This document shows, piece by piece, positions 43,966 to 52,077 of a stretch of DNA of 64,000 bases. The notes under the pieces were generated by a model. That model did not search any database. It was not told the DNA's origin and saw only the letters and a list, made by a program, of their open reading frames with translations. The stretch spans positions 496,001 through 560,000 of the forward strand of contig NZ_CP010407.1 of the NCBI RefSeq assembly GCF_000830005.1, in the 5' to 3' direction. The translations under genes were made by a program, and so were the position numbers. Source of the DNA: Streptomyces vietnamensis (GTDB taxonomy: Bacteria; Actinomycetota; Actinomycetes; Streptomycetales; Streptomycetaceae). Each line of letters starts with the position of its first letter. Positions within the stretch are counted from its first letter, which is position 1.

Positions 43966-44021
43966 TCTACACCTGTAGAGGGGAGGAGTACGGTTCTTCT
44001 ACAGCTGTAGAAGAACCGTAC
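43966..44021. promoter_or_regulatory. Paired TetR operators, including a 34-bp perfect palindrome
   Basis: Site 1, 43966-43979: TCTACA-CC-TGTAGA. Site 2, 43988-44021: a 34-bp palindrome without a mismatch, each arm GTACGGTTCTTCTACAG. Both share the CTACA..TGTAG core, their centres are 32 bp apart (about three helical turns), and they fill the space between the divergent starts, which fits strong co-repression of both genes. Confidence 0.8.
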
Positions 44022-44036
44022 AGAGGGGTGCCTGAC

Positions 44037-45245
44037 ATGGGCGGCGGGAACGCGGTGGTGGTCGGTGGCGGGATCGGTGGCCTGGCGGCGGCGATCGGTC
44101 TGCGGCGGGTCGGCTGGGAGGTGACCGTCCTCGAACGCTCCGCCGCCCTCGGCGACGCCGGCGCGGGCATCTCCCTCCACGCCAACGGCATCCGCGCCCT
44201 GGACGCCCTGGGCGTCGGTGAGGCGGTACGCGAGGCGGCCCGGCCCCAGTACACCGGTGGCACCCGCGTCCCGGGCGGCGGCTGGCTGGCCCGGATGGAC
44301 GGGGCCGCCCTGGAGCGGGCGCTCGGCACTCCGATCGTCGGGATCCCGCGCGCCGCCCTGCACCGGTCGCTGCGCGCGGCGCTGCCCGCCGACCGCCTGC
44401 TCGTCGGGGCGGAGGTGACGTCCCTGGACCTGACCGTCCCGGACCGGGTGGGGGTGGTCACCGGGGAGGGGGTACGGGAGGCGGATCTGGTGGTGGCCGC
44501 CGACGGCGTGAACAGCGCGCTCCGGGCGCTGCTGTTCCCCGGCCACCCGGGTCCGGCGTACAGCGGGTCCACCGTCCTCCGCGCCATCACCGACTCCCCG
44601 GTGCCGCTGGCGTCCGACTTCGAGCTGACCTGGGGGCGGGGCGCCGAGTTCGGGCACATCGCCTTCGCCGACGGGCGGGCCGAGTGGCACGCCGTGCTCA
44701 ACTCCCCGCCGGCCGTGCGCCATCCGGACCCTCTGGCCGTACTGCGCCGCCGGTTCCGGGACTGGCACGAGCCGATCCCGGCCCTCCTCGCGGCGACCCG
44801 CCCCGAGGCCGTGCTGCACCACGACATCCACGAACTGGCCACCCCCCTGCCGTCCTTCGTCGCCGGCCGGGCCGTCCTGCTCGGCGACGCGGCCCACGCC
44901 ATGACGCCGAACCTCGGCCAGGGCGCCTGCCAGGCCCTCGAGGACGCGGTGTCACTGGCCGCCGCGCTCGCCGGCGCGTCCGGCGAGGGCGGATGCGCCG
45001 ACGCGTCCGGCATCGGGTCGGCGCTCGCCCGGTACGACGCCGAGCGGCGACCGCGCAGTCAGGCCGTCGCCCGCGCCGCCCGCCAGGCCGGCCGGATGGG
45101 CCAGCAGCTCTCGCATCCCGTCGCCGTCTCCGTACGCAACACGGCCCTGCGGGCGGCGCCGGACCGCGCGACCCTGCGCGCCATCCTGCGGCACGCCGAC
45201 TGGACACCGCCGCGCCTGCCCCTCCCGCTTCCGCGAAACCTTTAG
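44037..45245 (+). CDS. FAD-dependent monooxygenase, UbiH/PHBH type
   Basis: 402 residues. FAD fold GGGIGGLAAAIGL near residue 10, the DG motif (ADGVNSALRALLF), and GDAAHAMTPNLGQGACQALEDAV near residue 285 define class A flavoprotein hydroxylases. It is likely to hydroxylate an aromatic or polyketide-like compound using NAD(P)H. The ribosome site AGAGGGG lies directly next to the 34-bp palindrome, so a bound TetR protein would block it. Confidence 0.93.
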   Translation: MGGGNAVVVGGGIGGLAAAIGLRRVGWEVTVLERSAALGDAGAGISLHANGIRALDALGVGEAVREAARPQYTGGTRVPGGGWLARMDGAALERALGTPIVGIPRAALHRSLRAALPADRLLVGAEVTSLDLTVPDRVGVVTGEGVREADLVVAADGVNSALRALLFPGHPGPAYSGSTVLRAITDSPVPLASDFELTWGRGAEFGHIAFADGRAEWHAVLNSPPAVRHPDPLAVLRRRFRDWHEPIPALLAATRPEAVLHHDIHELATPLPSFVAGRAVLLGDAAHAMTPNLGQGACQALEDAVSLAAALAGASGEGGCADASGIGSALARYDAERRPRSQAVARAARQAGRMGQQLSHPVAVSVRNTALRAAPDRATLRAILRHADWTPPRLPLPLPRNL

Positions 45246-45246
45246 A

Positions 45247-45258
45247 CGATACGTATCG
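45247..45258. promoter_or_regulatory. 12-bp palindrome after the monooxygenase gene
   Basis: CGATACGTATCG, directly after the monooxygenase stop. The function is unknown; it may be part of the upstream control region of the ABC importer. Confidence 0.3.
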
Positions 45259-45373
45259 CCTGGCTCAGGGTGGTCGCCATGACCACCGCGTCGACTACGC
45301 CGTTCCCGCGCCCTTCGCCGAGAAGGTCCGAGAAGGTCGCGGAGACCGGCGCGAGAGCCGGGGACTCTCCAAA

Positions 45374-45388
45374 TGAAAACGATTGTCA
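45374..45388. promoter_or_regulatory. Zur-box-like operator
   Basis: TGAAAAC-G-ATTGTCA, a 7-1-7 imperfect palindrome extended by A and T at its ends. It matches the general pattern TGAAAATnATTTTCA of actinobacterial Zur (zinc uptake regulator) sites. It lies 49 bases before the start of the ABC importer genes and overlaps a plausible -10 region (CATGAT). Fur-type binding is the alternative. Confidence 0.6.
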
Positions 45389-45436
45389 TGATGCTAGGGT
45401 CAGGGCGTCCCGCACACCGCTCCCCCGAGGACCCCT

Positions 45437-46951
45437 GTGTTTCGCCTGCCCCCGCACCTCCCCCGCCGCTCCCGGCGCGGCCCCCTGTCCGTCGTCGCCG
45501 TGGTCGCCACGACCGCCCTGCTCGGCGGGTGCTTCGCCGGAAGCGGGACGGGAGGTGAGGGCGCGAGCGGCCGCATACGGGTCGCGATGATGCAGCCGCC
45601 CCGGTCCGGGCTGTCCCCCCTGTCCGACGACGCCTTCAAGCTGTCGCGCTGGTCCACCGCCGAGACCCTGGTCCGGCTCGACCGCGACGGGAACGCGACC
45701 CCGTCACTGGCCACCGAGTGGCGGCGGTCCGGGCGCAGTTGGACGTTCACGCTGCGCGAGGGGGTCACCTTCCACGACGGGACGCCCCTGACCGCCGAGG
45801 CCGTCGTCCGCTCCCTCACCGCCGCCGTACGGGCCTCGCCGAAGCCCCGCATCCTCGACGGGGTCGACCTCACCGTCCGCGCGGCAGGACCGCGTGCGGT
45901 CACCGTCACCACGGGCGCCGCCGACCCCCTCGTACCGCAGCGGCTCAGCTCGCCGCAGCTCGCGATCCTCGCCGCCAAGGCGTACGCGGGACGGACGGTG
46001 AACCCGGTCGGGGCCGGGACGGGACCGTTCGTCCTCGTCCGGGCCGACGGGACCTCGTCGGCGACCCTCGACCGGTACGAGCGGTACTGGGGCGGGCGCG
46101 CCAAGGCCACCGGCATCGACGTCCGGTACGTCCCCGACGGCACCGCCCGGGCCGCCGCCCTGCGCACCGGCGAGGCCGACATCGTCGAGGCCGTCCCCGT
46201 CGCGCAGGCCCGACTCCTCGACCAGGAGCTCCTCACCGAGGTGCCGATGCCCCGCACCAACACCCTCTACCTCAACACCCGGCGCGGCCCGTTCAGGGAC
46301 GCGGGCCTGCGGGCCGCCGCCCGGGCCGCCGTCGACGCGCGCGGTCTCGTCGCCGGGGTGTACGAGGGCCGGGCCGACCTCGCCACCGGGCTCCTCGGCC
46401 CCGCCCTGCCATGGGCGGCGCCGCTGCGCGCACCGGTACGGCGCGCCCCCGCCGCCGACCCGAAGGGCGCGGCGATCACCGTCGGCACGTTCACCGACCG
46501 GGCCGAGCTGCCCGAGGTCGCCCAGCTGCTGCAACGGCAGCTGGAGAAGGCCGGGTTCAGGGTGCGGCTCGACGTGCGGGAGTACGCCGCCGTCGAAGCG
46601 GACGCGCTGGCCGGGAAGTTCGACGCCTTCGTCCTGTCGCGGGCCACCGTCCTGGACTCCGGCGACCCCGCCGCCTACCTGTACAGCGACTTCGCGAGCG
46701 ACGGCTCCTTCCACCTCTCCCAGCTCGCCGACCCGGGAGTCGACCGGGCGCTCGCCACCGCGTCGGCGGCCCCCGTCGGCGAGGCCCGCCGGCGGGCGAT
46801 CGTCGCGGCGGAGGCCGCCGTGCTCGCCACCGACGCGGCCGTGCCGATGCTGCACGAGCGCGTCGTCCAGGGCGACGCCGCCGGTGTCGTGGGCGCCGCG
46901 CACGACCCCCGCGAACGCGAACTCGTCACCGTCGACACGTACGTACGGTGA
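45437..46951 (+). CDS. Peptide/nickel/metallophore-type ABC substrate-binding lipoprotein (SBP family 5)
   Basis: 504 residues from a GTG. A basic signal peptide ends in LLGGC. The SBP_bac_5 core is clear: SRWSTAETLVRLDRDGNATPSLATEW and WTFTLREGVTFHDGTPLTAEAVV. It is the first gene of an importer whose promoter carries a Zur-like site, so the ligand may be a zinc-metallophore complex (as in Cnt/opine systems) rather than a peptide. The stop overlaps the permease GTG. Confidence 0.9.
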   Translation: MFRLPPHLPRRSRRGPLSVVAVVATTALLGGCFAGSGTGGEGASGRIRVAMMQPPRSGLSPLSDDAFKLSRWSTAETLVRLDRDGNATPSLATEWRRSGRSWTFTLREGVTFHDGTPLTAEAVVRSLTAAVRASPKPRILDGVDLTVRAAGPRAVTVTTGAADPLVPQRLSSPQLAILAAKAYAGRTVNPVGAGTGPFVLVRADGTSSATLDRYERYWGGRAKATGIDVRYVPDGTARAAALRTGEADIVEAVPVAQARLLDQELLTEVPMPRTNTLYLNTRRGPFRDAGLRAAARAAVDARGLVAGVYEGRADLATGLLGPALPWAAPLRAPVRRAPAADPKGAAITVGTFTDRAELPEVAQLLQRQLEKAGFRVRLDVREYAAVEADALAGKFDAFVLSRATVLDSGDPAAYLYSDFASDGSFHLSQLADPGVDRALATASAAPVGEARRRAIVAAEAAVLATDAAVPMLHERVVQGDAAGVVGAAHDPRERELVTVDTYVR

Positions 46952-46978
46952 AGGGCGTCCGTACGGTGAAGGCCGTCG
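46943..46978 (+). repeat. 18-bp tandem duplication at the gene junction
   Basis: Two copies (16 of 18 bases identical) of GTACGGTGAAGGGCGTCC. Each copy contains a GTG in the permease frame, so the permease has two possible starts (46948 and 46966) and the first overlaps the upstream stop. Confidence 0.85.
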
Positions 46979-48711
46979 CCGTCAGGGCAGGAGCGCTGCT
47001 CGGCGTCCTGGCCCTGGTCGGACTGCTGCCCCTGCTCTCCGGCGAGGACCCCGCGCTGCGGGTGCTGCGCGCCCGGTCGGCCGAGCAGGAGCCCACCGCC
47101 GAGGCCCTGGCCGCGATCCGCGCCGACCTCGGGCTCGGCTCCGGGCCGTGGGCGCTGCTCGGCGACTGGGCCGGCGGGCTGCCGCGCGGTGACCTCGGGA
47201 CCTCCTGGGTGTCGGGGGCCGAGGTGCTGCCGTCGGTCACGGCGGGGCTCGGCGTGTCGCTGACCCTGATGGGGGCGGCGCTGCTCGTCGCGCTCGCCGT
47301 CGGCGCGCTGTTCGCCGCCCCGGTGCTGCTGCGTGGGCGGGCCACGGGTGGCGCGCCGGCGGCGATGCTGACCTCGGTGCCGGAGTTCCTGCTGGCCCTG
47401 GCCCTGCTGATCGTCCTCGGGGTGTGGCTGGGGTGGCTGCCCACCTCGGGCTGGGCGAGCCCGGCCCATGTGATGCTGCCCGCGCTCGCCCTGGGCCTCC
47501 CCGCGGGCGCGCTGCTCGGCCGGCTCGTCGCCGACGCGCTCCCCGCCGTCCTGGCGGAGCGCTGGGTCGAACTGTGGCGCGGGGCCGGCACCGGCACGGT
47601 CCGGATCCGGGCGGCCGCGCTCCGGCGGACGCTGCCCGCGCTCGCCGGGCAGTTCGGCATGGTGGTCGTCGGGCTGACCGGCGGGGCCGTCGCCGTGGAG
47701 ACCGTCTTCGCCGTGCCGGGCATCGGGCGTACGGCGCTCGGCGCGGCCCGGTCGCAGGACCTGCCGCTGCTCCAGGGCTGTGTCCTCGTGCTCCTCGGAC
47801 TCGGCCTGCTCGCGGGCGGATCGGCGTCACTGGTACGGCGCGCGCTGCTCGGGCCCGCCCTCCGGGAGGCGGGCCTGAGCCTGCCGCCGCCCCGGCCCCG
47901 GCGGATCCCCGTCGCCGTGCCGGTCGCGCTCGCCGCCGTGCTCTCCGGGGTGATCGGCTGGGGGCTGCTGCGCGATCCGTACGCCGTCGACCTCGGCGCG
48001 CGCCTCGCCGGGCCGTCTGCCGAACGGCCGCTGGGCGCGGACGCGTTGGGGCGCGACGTGCTGGCCCGCCTCGGACACGGCGCGGCGGCGACGGTCGGCA
48101 CGGCCGGCGCCGTGACCCTCGCGGCCCTTCTGGTCGCGCTCGTGCTCGGACTCCTCCCGGGGCCCGCGGCGGCGTTCGCGGACGTCGCCAACGCGCTGCC
48201 TCCGGTCGTCCTCGGGCTCCTGGTGGCCGCCGTGACCGGGCCCGGCGCGGGAGCGGCGGCGCTCGCCGTGACGCTCGGCGCCTGGCCGCCGCTCGCCTCC
48301 CACACGGCGGCGCTCGTCCAGGAGGTGCGGGCCTCCGGGTTCCTCGTCGCACAGCGGGCGCTCGGCGCGGGGCCGTGGTGGGTGTGGACCCGGCACGTCC
48401 TGCCGTCGGTGGCCGGTCCGGTCACCCGGCACGCGGTGCTGCGGCTGCCCGGGGTGGCCCTGGCGCTCGCCTCGCTCGGCTTCCTGGGGCTCGGCGCACA
48501 GCCGCCGTCGCCCGAGTGGGGGCTGCTCCTGGACGAGTCGGCCGACTACGCCGAGCGGGCGCCGGTGGCCGCGCTCGCCCCGGCCGTGGCCCTCGCCCTG
48601 CTCGCCGCGCTCGCCGTCTCCCTGTCGCAGGGCTTCCCGGGGCTCCGGGCCGCCCGCACCCGTACACGTACCGCGCGAAAGGTCTCGTCCGTTGCCGCTC
48701 CCTCCGTCTGA
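46948..48711 (+). CDS. Fused DppB-DppC-type ABC permease
   Basis: 587 residues. Residues about 1-290 are a DppB/NikB-like permease shortened at the N-terminal extracytoplasmic loop (EAA loop: RIRAAALRRTLPALAGQFG, ending AVETVFAVPGIGRTALGAA). Residues about 300-575 are DppC/NikC-like (LGADALGRDVLARLGHGAAATV, EAA loop SGFLVAQRALGAGPWWVWTRHVLPSVAGPV, then GFLGLGAQPPSPEWG). The two halves, normally separate genes, form one membrane unit here. GTGA overlap with the binding protein gene. Confidence 0.9.
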   Translation: MKGVRTVKAVAVRAGALLGVLALVGLLPLLSGEDPALRVLRARSAEQEPTAEALAAIRADLGLGSGPWALLGDWAGGLPRGDLGTSWVSGAEVLPSVTAGLGVSLTLMGAALLVALAVGALFAAPVLLRGRATGGAPAAMLTSVPEFLLALALLIVLGVWLGWLPTSGWASPAHVMLPALALGLPAGALLGRLVADALPAVLAERWVELWRGAGTGTVRIRAAALRRTLPALAGQFGMVVVGLTGGAVAVETVFAVPGIGRTALGAARSQDLPLLQGCVLVLLGLGLLAGGSASLVRRALLGPALREAGLSLPPPRPRRIPVAVPVALAAVLSGVIGWGLLRDPYAVDLGARLAGPSAERPLGADALGRDVLARLGHGAAATVGTAGAVTLAALLVALVLGLLPGPAAAFADVANALPPVVLGLLVAAVTGPGAGAAALAVTLGAWPPLASHTAALVQEVRASGFLVAQRALGAGPWWVWTRHVLPSVAGPVTRHAVLRLPGVALALASLGFLGLGAQPPSPEWGLLLDESADYAERAPVAALAPAVALALLAALAVSLSQGFPGLRAARTRTRTARKVSSVAAPSV

Positions 48712-49630
48712 ACCCCTGCTCGCCGTCGAGGGACTGCGCGTGTCCTTCGCGGGCGCCGAGGCCGTACGCGGGGTCTCCTTCGACGTCCACCCGGGCGAGG
48801 TCCTGGCGCTGGTCGGCGAGTCCGGCGCGGGCAAGTCCCTGACGGGCCGGGCGCTCCTCGGCCTCGCGCCGCGCGGGGCCGCCGTCTCCGGCCGCGTGCT
48901 GCTGCGCGGCGCCCCGGTCACTTCGGCCGACCTGGGGCGGCGGCTCGCGTGGATCCCGCAGGACGCGACGGCGTCCCTCTCCCCCGTCCACCGGGTCGAC
49001 GCCCAACTGGCCTTCGCGGCACGGACTTCGACGGGGAGGCGGCGCGGCGCGGCCCTGGCGGTCGCGCGGCGGGCCCTCGCGGAGGTCGGCCTGGCCGGCG
49101 CGGTGGCGTCCGCGTATCCACATGCCCTGTCGGGCGGGATGCGGCAGCGTGCGGTGATCGCGATGGCGCTGGTCAACGGGCCGGACCTGGTGGTGGCCGA
49201 CGAGCCGACGACCGCGCTCGACGCCGAGCGGCGGGATCAGGTCCTCGCGCTGCTGCGGGAGCGCTGCGCGGCGGCCGGGGCGGCGCTGCTGCTCGTGAGC
49301 CACGACCTGGAGTCCGTACGCCGGCACGCCGACCGGGTCGCCGTGATGTACGCGGGAAGGATCGTCGAACTCGGTGCGGCCGAGGTGGTCTGGGGGCGCC
49401 CGGCCGCCCCGTACACCCGGGGCCTGCTCGCCTCCCTGCCGACGGCCGGGTTGCCGCACCGCTCGCGGCTCCCCTCGTTCGAGGGTGTTCCGCGGCTGTC
49501 CGCCGTGGGGTGCGCCTTCGCCCCTCGGTGTCCGCGGGCGGACGCCCTGTGCCGGGGCGAGGATCCCGAGCCGAGGGCGTACGGGGACCGGCTGGTCGCC
49601 TGCCATCACCCGAGGGAGGCGGCAGCGTGA
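48692..49630 (+). CDS. ABC transporter ATP-binding protein, DppD/NikD type
   Basis: 312 residues from a TTG that overlaps the permease end by 20 bases; AAAGG lies 9 bases upstream. Walker A GESGAGKSL, signature LSGGMRQRAVIAMAL, Walker B VVADEPTTALD. The C-terminal oligopeptide-transporter extension with Cys-rich segment (GCAFAPRCPRADALC...CHHP) is present; in this family it can hold an iron-sulfur cluster. Confidence 0.93.
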   Translation: MPLPPSEPLLAVEGLRVSFAGAEAVRGVSFDVHPGEVLALVGESGAGKSLTGRALLGLAPRGAAVSGRVLLRGAPVTSADLGRRLAWIPQDATASLSPVHRVDAQLAFAARTSTGRRRGAALAVARRALAEVGLAGAVASAYPHALSGGMRQRAVIAMALVNGPDLVVADEPTTALDAERRDQVLALLRERCAAAGAALLLVSHDLESVRRHADRVAVMYAGRIVELGAAEVVWGRPAAPYTRGLLASLPTAGLPHRSRLPSFEGVPRLSAVGCAFAPRCPRADALCRGEDPEPRAYGDRLVACHHPREAAA

Positions 49631-50322
49631 ACGCCCTGCTCGACGTACGGGACCTCGTCGTCCGGCGCGGGGCACGGACGGTCCTGGACGGGGTGTCGTT
49701 CACGGTGGCGGCCGGGGAGACCGTCGGCCTGGTGGGCCCGTCGGGGTGCGGCAAGTCGACGACGGCCGCGGCCGTGCTCGGACTGCTGCGGCCGGACGCC
49801 GGTACGGTCCGCTTCGCCGGGATCGAGCTGACAAAGCTGCGGGAGCGGGAACTCCGGCCGCTGCGACGCCGGTTCCAGCCGGTGTTCCAGGATCCGTACG
49901 GTTCGCTCTCCCCCCGGCGCCGGATCCGCGAGCAGCTCGCCGAGCCCCTGCGGCTGCACGGCCCGTGGTCGGCCACGGAAGGACCCGCGCGGATCGTCGA
50001 GCTCCTCGAACTCGTGGGCCTGGACCCGGCGCTCGGGGAGCGGCTGCCGCACGAGCTGTCCGGCGGCCAGTGCCAGCGGGTGGGCATCGCCCGGGCCCTG
50101 GCCGGCGGACCGGATCTCCTTGTGCTCGACGAGCCGACTTCGGCCCTCGACCCCACGGTACGGGCGGGTGTCCTCAATCTCCTGATGGACCTCCAGGACG
50201 ACCTGGGCATCGGCATGTTGTTCATCTCCCACGACACGGCGACCGTGCGGCACCTCTGCCACCGCGTGCTCGGCCTGCGCGGAGGCCGGCTCACCGCCGA
50301 GGGGCGGTGGGACGGGGCGTAG
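49627..50322 (+). CDS. ABC transporter ATP-binding protein, DppF/NikE type
   Basis: 231 residues. Walker A GPSGCGKST, signature LSGGQCQRVGIARAL, Walker B LLVLDEPTSALDP. It lacks the C-terminal extension of DppF, as NikE/CntF-like forms do, which slightly favours a metal-complex substrate. The GTG start overlaps the previous stop (GTGA). Confidence 0.92.
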   Translation: MNALLDVRDLVVRRGARTVLDGVSFTVAAGETVGLVGPSGCGKSTTAAAVLGLLRPDAGTVRFAGIELTKLRERELRPLRRRFQPVFQDPYGSLSPRRRIREQLAEPLRLHGPWSATEGPARIVELLELVGLDPALGERLPHELSGGQCQRVGIARALAGGPDLLVLDEPTSALDPTVRAGVLNLLMDLQDDLGIGMLFISHDTATVRHLCHRVLGLRGGRLTAEGRWDGA

Positions 50323-50331
50323 GGTCGTGTC

Positions 50332-50730
50332 ATGTCCAAGACCGAGATCGACCAGGTGACCGCCGAGTTCTACGGCGCGTTCGACAACCGGGGCGGCAAG
50401 GCCGCCGATGTGGACCGGATCCGGCGGCTCGTCCTGCCCCAGGGCGTCATCGTCTGCACCGCGCCCACGTTCACCGCGTACTCCGTGGAGGAGTTCATCG
50501 CCCCGCGCGAGCGGCTGCTCTCCGACGGGCGGCTCGTCGAGTTCTCCGAGTGGGAGACCTCCGAGGAGACGCGGATCGAGGGCGACGTCGCCTCGCGGTT
50601 CGGCACCTACCGCAAGTCCGGTGTCTTCGACGGGAAGCCGTACGAGGGCGAGGGCACCAAGACGATCCAGTTCGTCCGGACCCCGGAGGGCTGGCGGATC
50701 GCGGCCCTGTCCTGGTTCGACAACCCCTGA
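50332..50730 (+). CDS. SnoaL/NTF2-like (DUF4440-type) protein
   Basis: 132 residues, single NTF2-like domain (VTAEFYGAFDNRGGK...VDRIRRLVLPQGVIV, ending TPEGWRIAALSWFDNP). It may bind a small molecule; no catalytic residues can be assigned. It starts 9 bases after the ATPase gene and is followed by a hairpin, so it is the last gene of the importer operon. Its link to the imported ligand is unknown. Confidence 0.82.
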   Translation: MSKTEIDQVTAEFYGAFDNRGGKAADVDRIRRLVLPQGVIVCTAPTFTAYSVEEFIAPRERLLSDGRLVEFSEWETSEETRIEGDVASRFGTYRKSGVFDGKPYEGEGTKTIQFVRTPEGWRIAALSWFDNP

Positions 50731-50733
50731 CCG

Positions 50734-50752
50734 GGACGGCGGCCCGCCGTCC
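50734..50752 (+). terminator. Terminator hairpin of the importer operon
   Basis: GGACGGCG-GCC-CGCCGTCC, 8-bp stem, 3 bases after the stop of the SnoaL-like gene. Confidence 0.65.
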
Positions 50753-50876
50753 GACGGCTCACGACGGCGGGGTACGGAGTACGCACGGCGGTTGAGTACG
50801 GATGCTCATGTCCGGTCCTCGGGGTGACCGGACGATGGTTCCGTCACCGTTCCGCCTCGCATCCAGGGGGCCTCCC

Positions 50877-51566
50877 GTGCTCAGCCGCATCGCCGCCCAT
50901 GTCGTCCCGTTCTTCGGGCGGCTGACCGTCACCTCGGACCCCGGGGCCCGTGTCGAGCCGGGCAGCATCCTCGTCGTGAACCACACGTCGCTCGCCGACC
51001 CGGCGCTCGTGCTCGCCGCGCTCCGCAGGCGCCTGGCCGTCGAACCGGTCCTCCTGGCCACTTCGGGGCTCTGGCGGGTCCCCGTCCTCGGCCGGGCGCT
51101 GACCCGTGAGGGCCACGTCCCCGTCCACCGCAACTCGGCGCACGCCGCGGCGGCCCTGGACCACGCGGCGGTGGCGCTCGCCTCGGGGCGGCACGTGATG
51201 CTGTACGCGGAGGGGCGCATCCCGCCGCGCCGGGACGCCGCCGAGAACCCGCCGGAGACGTTCCGCACCGGCCTCGCGCGGCTCGCGCGGGCGACGGGGG
51301 CGCCGGTCGTGCCGATCGGCCAGGCCGGGGCCCGGCGGATCACCTCGGGCGGGCGGGTGAAGCAGCTCGCCGGAGTGCTCACCGCGCCGGTCCGCAGGCC
51401 GTGCCTGCACGTCCACATCGGAACGCCGCTGCGGCTGCCCGACGGCGTGGCCGCCGCGACGGAGCTCGCGCACGGGGCCGTGACCGAGGCCTGGCGGACG
51501 GCGGCCGGGGCGCTCGGCGAACCGGCGGCCCTCGGCGGCGCGCCGCGTGAGGGACGGCAGGGCTGA
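50877..51566 (+). CDS. 1-acyl-sn-glycerol-3-phosphate acyltransferase family (PlsC-like)
   Basis: 229 residues from a GTG with AGGGGG 6 bases upstream; ATGs at 50802, 50808 and 50835 are possible longer starts. The acyltransferase HX4D motif is NHTSLADP near residue 40 and the EGxx phosphate motif is AEGRIPPRRD. It would transfer a fatty acyl chain to a lipid acceptor at the membrane. Its stop faces the DUF4345 stop with one base between. Confidence 0.87.
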   Translation: MLSRIAAHVVPFFGRLTVTSDPGARVEPGSILVVNHTSLADPALVLAALRRRLAVEPVLLATSGLWRVPVLGRALTREGHVPVHRNSAHAAAALDHAAVALASGRHVMLYAEGRIPPRRDAAENPPETFRTGLARLARATGAPVVPIGQAGARRITSGGRVKQLAGVLTAPVRRPCLHVHIGTPLRLPDGVAAATELAHGAVTEAWRTAAGALGEPAALGGAPREGRQG

Positions 51567-51567
51567 A

Positions 51568-52014
51568 TCAGGCGGAACCGCCCCGCGCCCGCGCCTCCGC
51601 CTTTGCGTCCGCGTCCGCGTTCGCCAGCCAGAACAGCAGCGGGGACAGGGCGAGTTCGAGGGCGGCGAGCGCCAGCTGGAACCCGTGCGGCCGCCCTTCG
51701 ACGGCGAGGGAGAGGAGCCGCCCGAGCGCGCCCAGCAGGAACACGGCGGTGAGCCCCCGCACGGCCGCGGCGGGGATCGGCGACTGTCGCGCCGCCCAGA
51801 GCCAGGCGAGACCGTAGCCGGCGAAGATCGCGCCGAAGAACCGGCCCAGGCTGTCGACCGTCGGGCCGGCCGACGCGGCTCCCGGGATCGCGGCGTTGCC
51901 GAGCAGGACGTGGAACAGTCCGATGGCCACGCAGGCGTACCCCATGGCCAGGGCGAGCCCCCGCAGTGCCTTGGCTCTGGTCATGTCCGCGGCCCCCATC
52001 CAGTAGACGCGCAT
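51568..52014 (-). CDS. DUF4345 family membrane protein
   Basis: 148 residues with four predicted helices (LALAMGYACVAIGLFHVLLG, FFGAIFAGYGLAWLWAA, and two more). DUF4345 proteins are small membrane proteins of unknown role. The start could also be at 51999 or 51984. It is divergent from a TetR regulator, with a 26-bp palindrome in between, and is its probable target. Confidence 0.85.
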   Translation of the reverse strand: MRVYWMGAADMTRAKALRGLALAMGYACVAIGLFHVLLGNAAIPGAASAGPTVDSLGRFFGAIFAGYGLAWLWAARQSPIPAAAVRGLTAVFLLGALGRLLSLAVEGRPHGFQLALAALELALSPLLFWLANADADAKAEARARGGSA

Positions 52015-52044
52015 CTAGTAGTGGTGCACCGCCAGCGTACGACC

Positions 52045-52070
52045 GCTTACTGGACGCCTGTCAAGTAAGC
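52045..52070. promoter_or_regulatory. 26-bp near-perfect palindrome, candidate TetR operator
   Basis: GCTTACTGGAC-GCCT-GTCAAGTAAGC (one mismatch per arm), nested inside a wider inverted pair CCGCCAGC (52029-52036) / GCTGGCGG (52069-52076). It fills the 63 bases between the divergent DUF4345 and TetR starts. Confidence 0.75.
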
Positions 52071-52077
52071 TGGCGGC

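Noticed and set aside
42285..44897. Minus-strand open frame of 870 codons across the NPP1, TetR and monooxygenase region
   Set aside because: The NPP1 heptapeptide, TetR helix-turn-helix and FAD motifs lie in other frames or on the other strand. The long frame has no recognisable fold.
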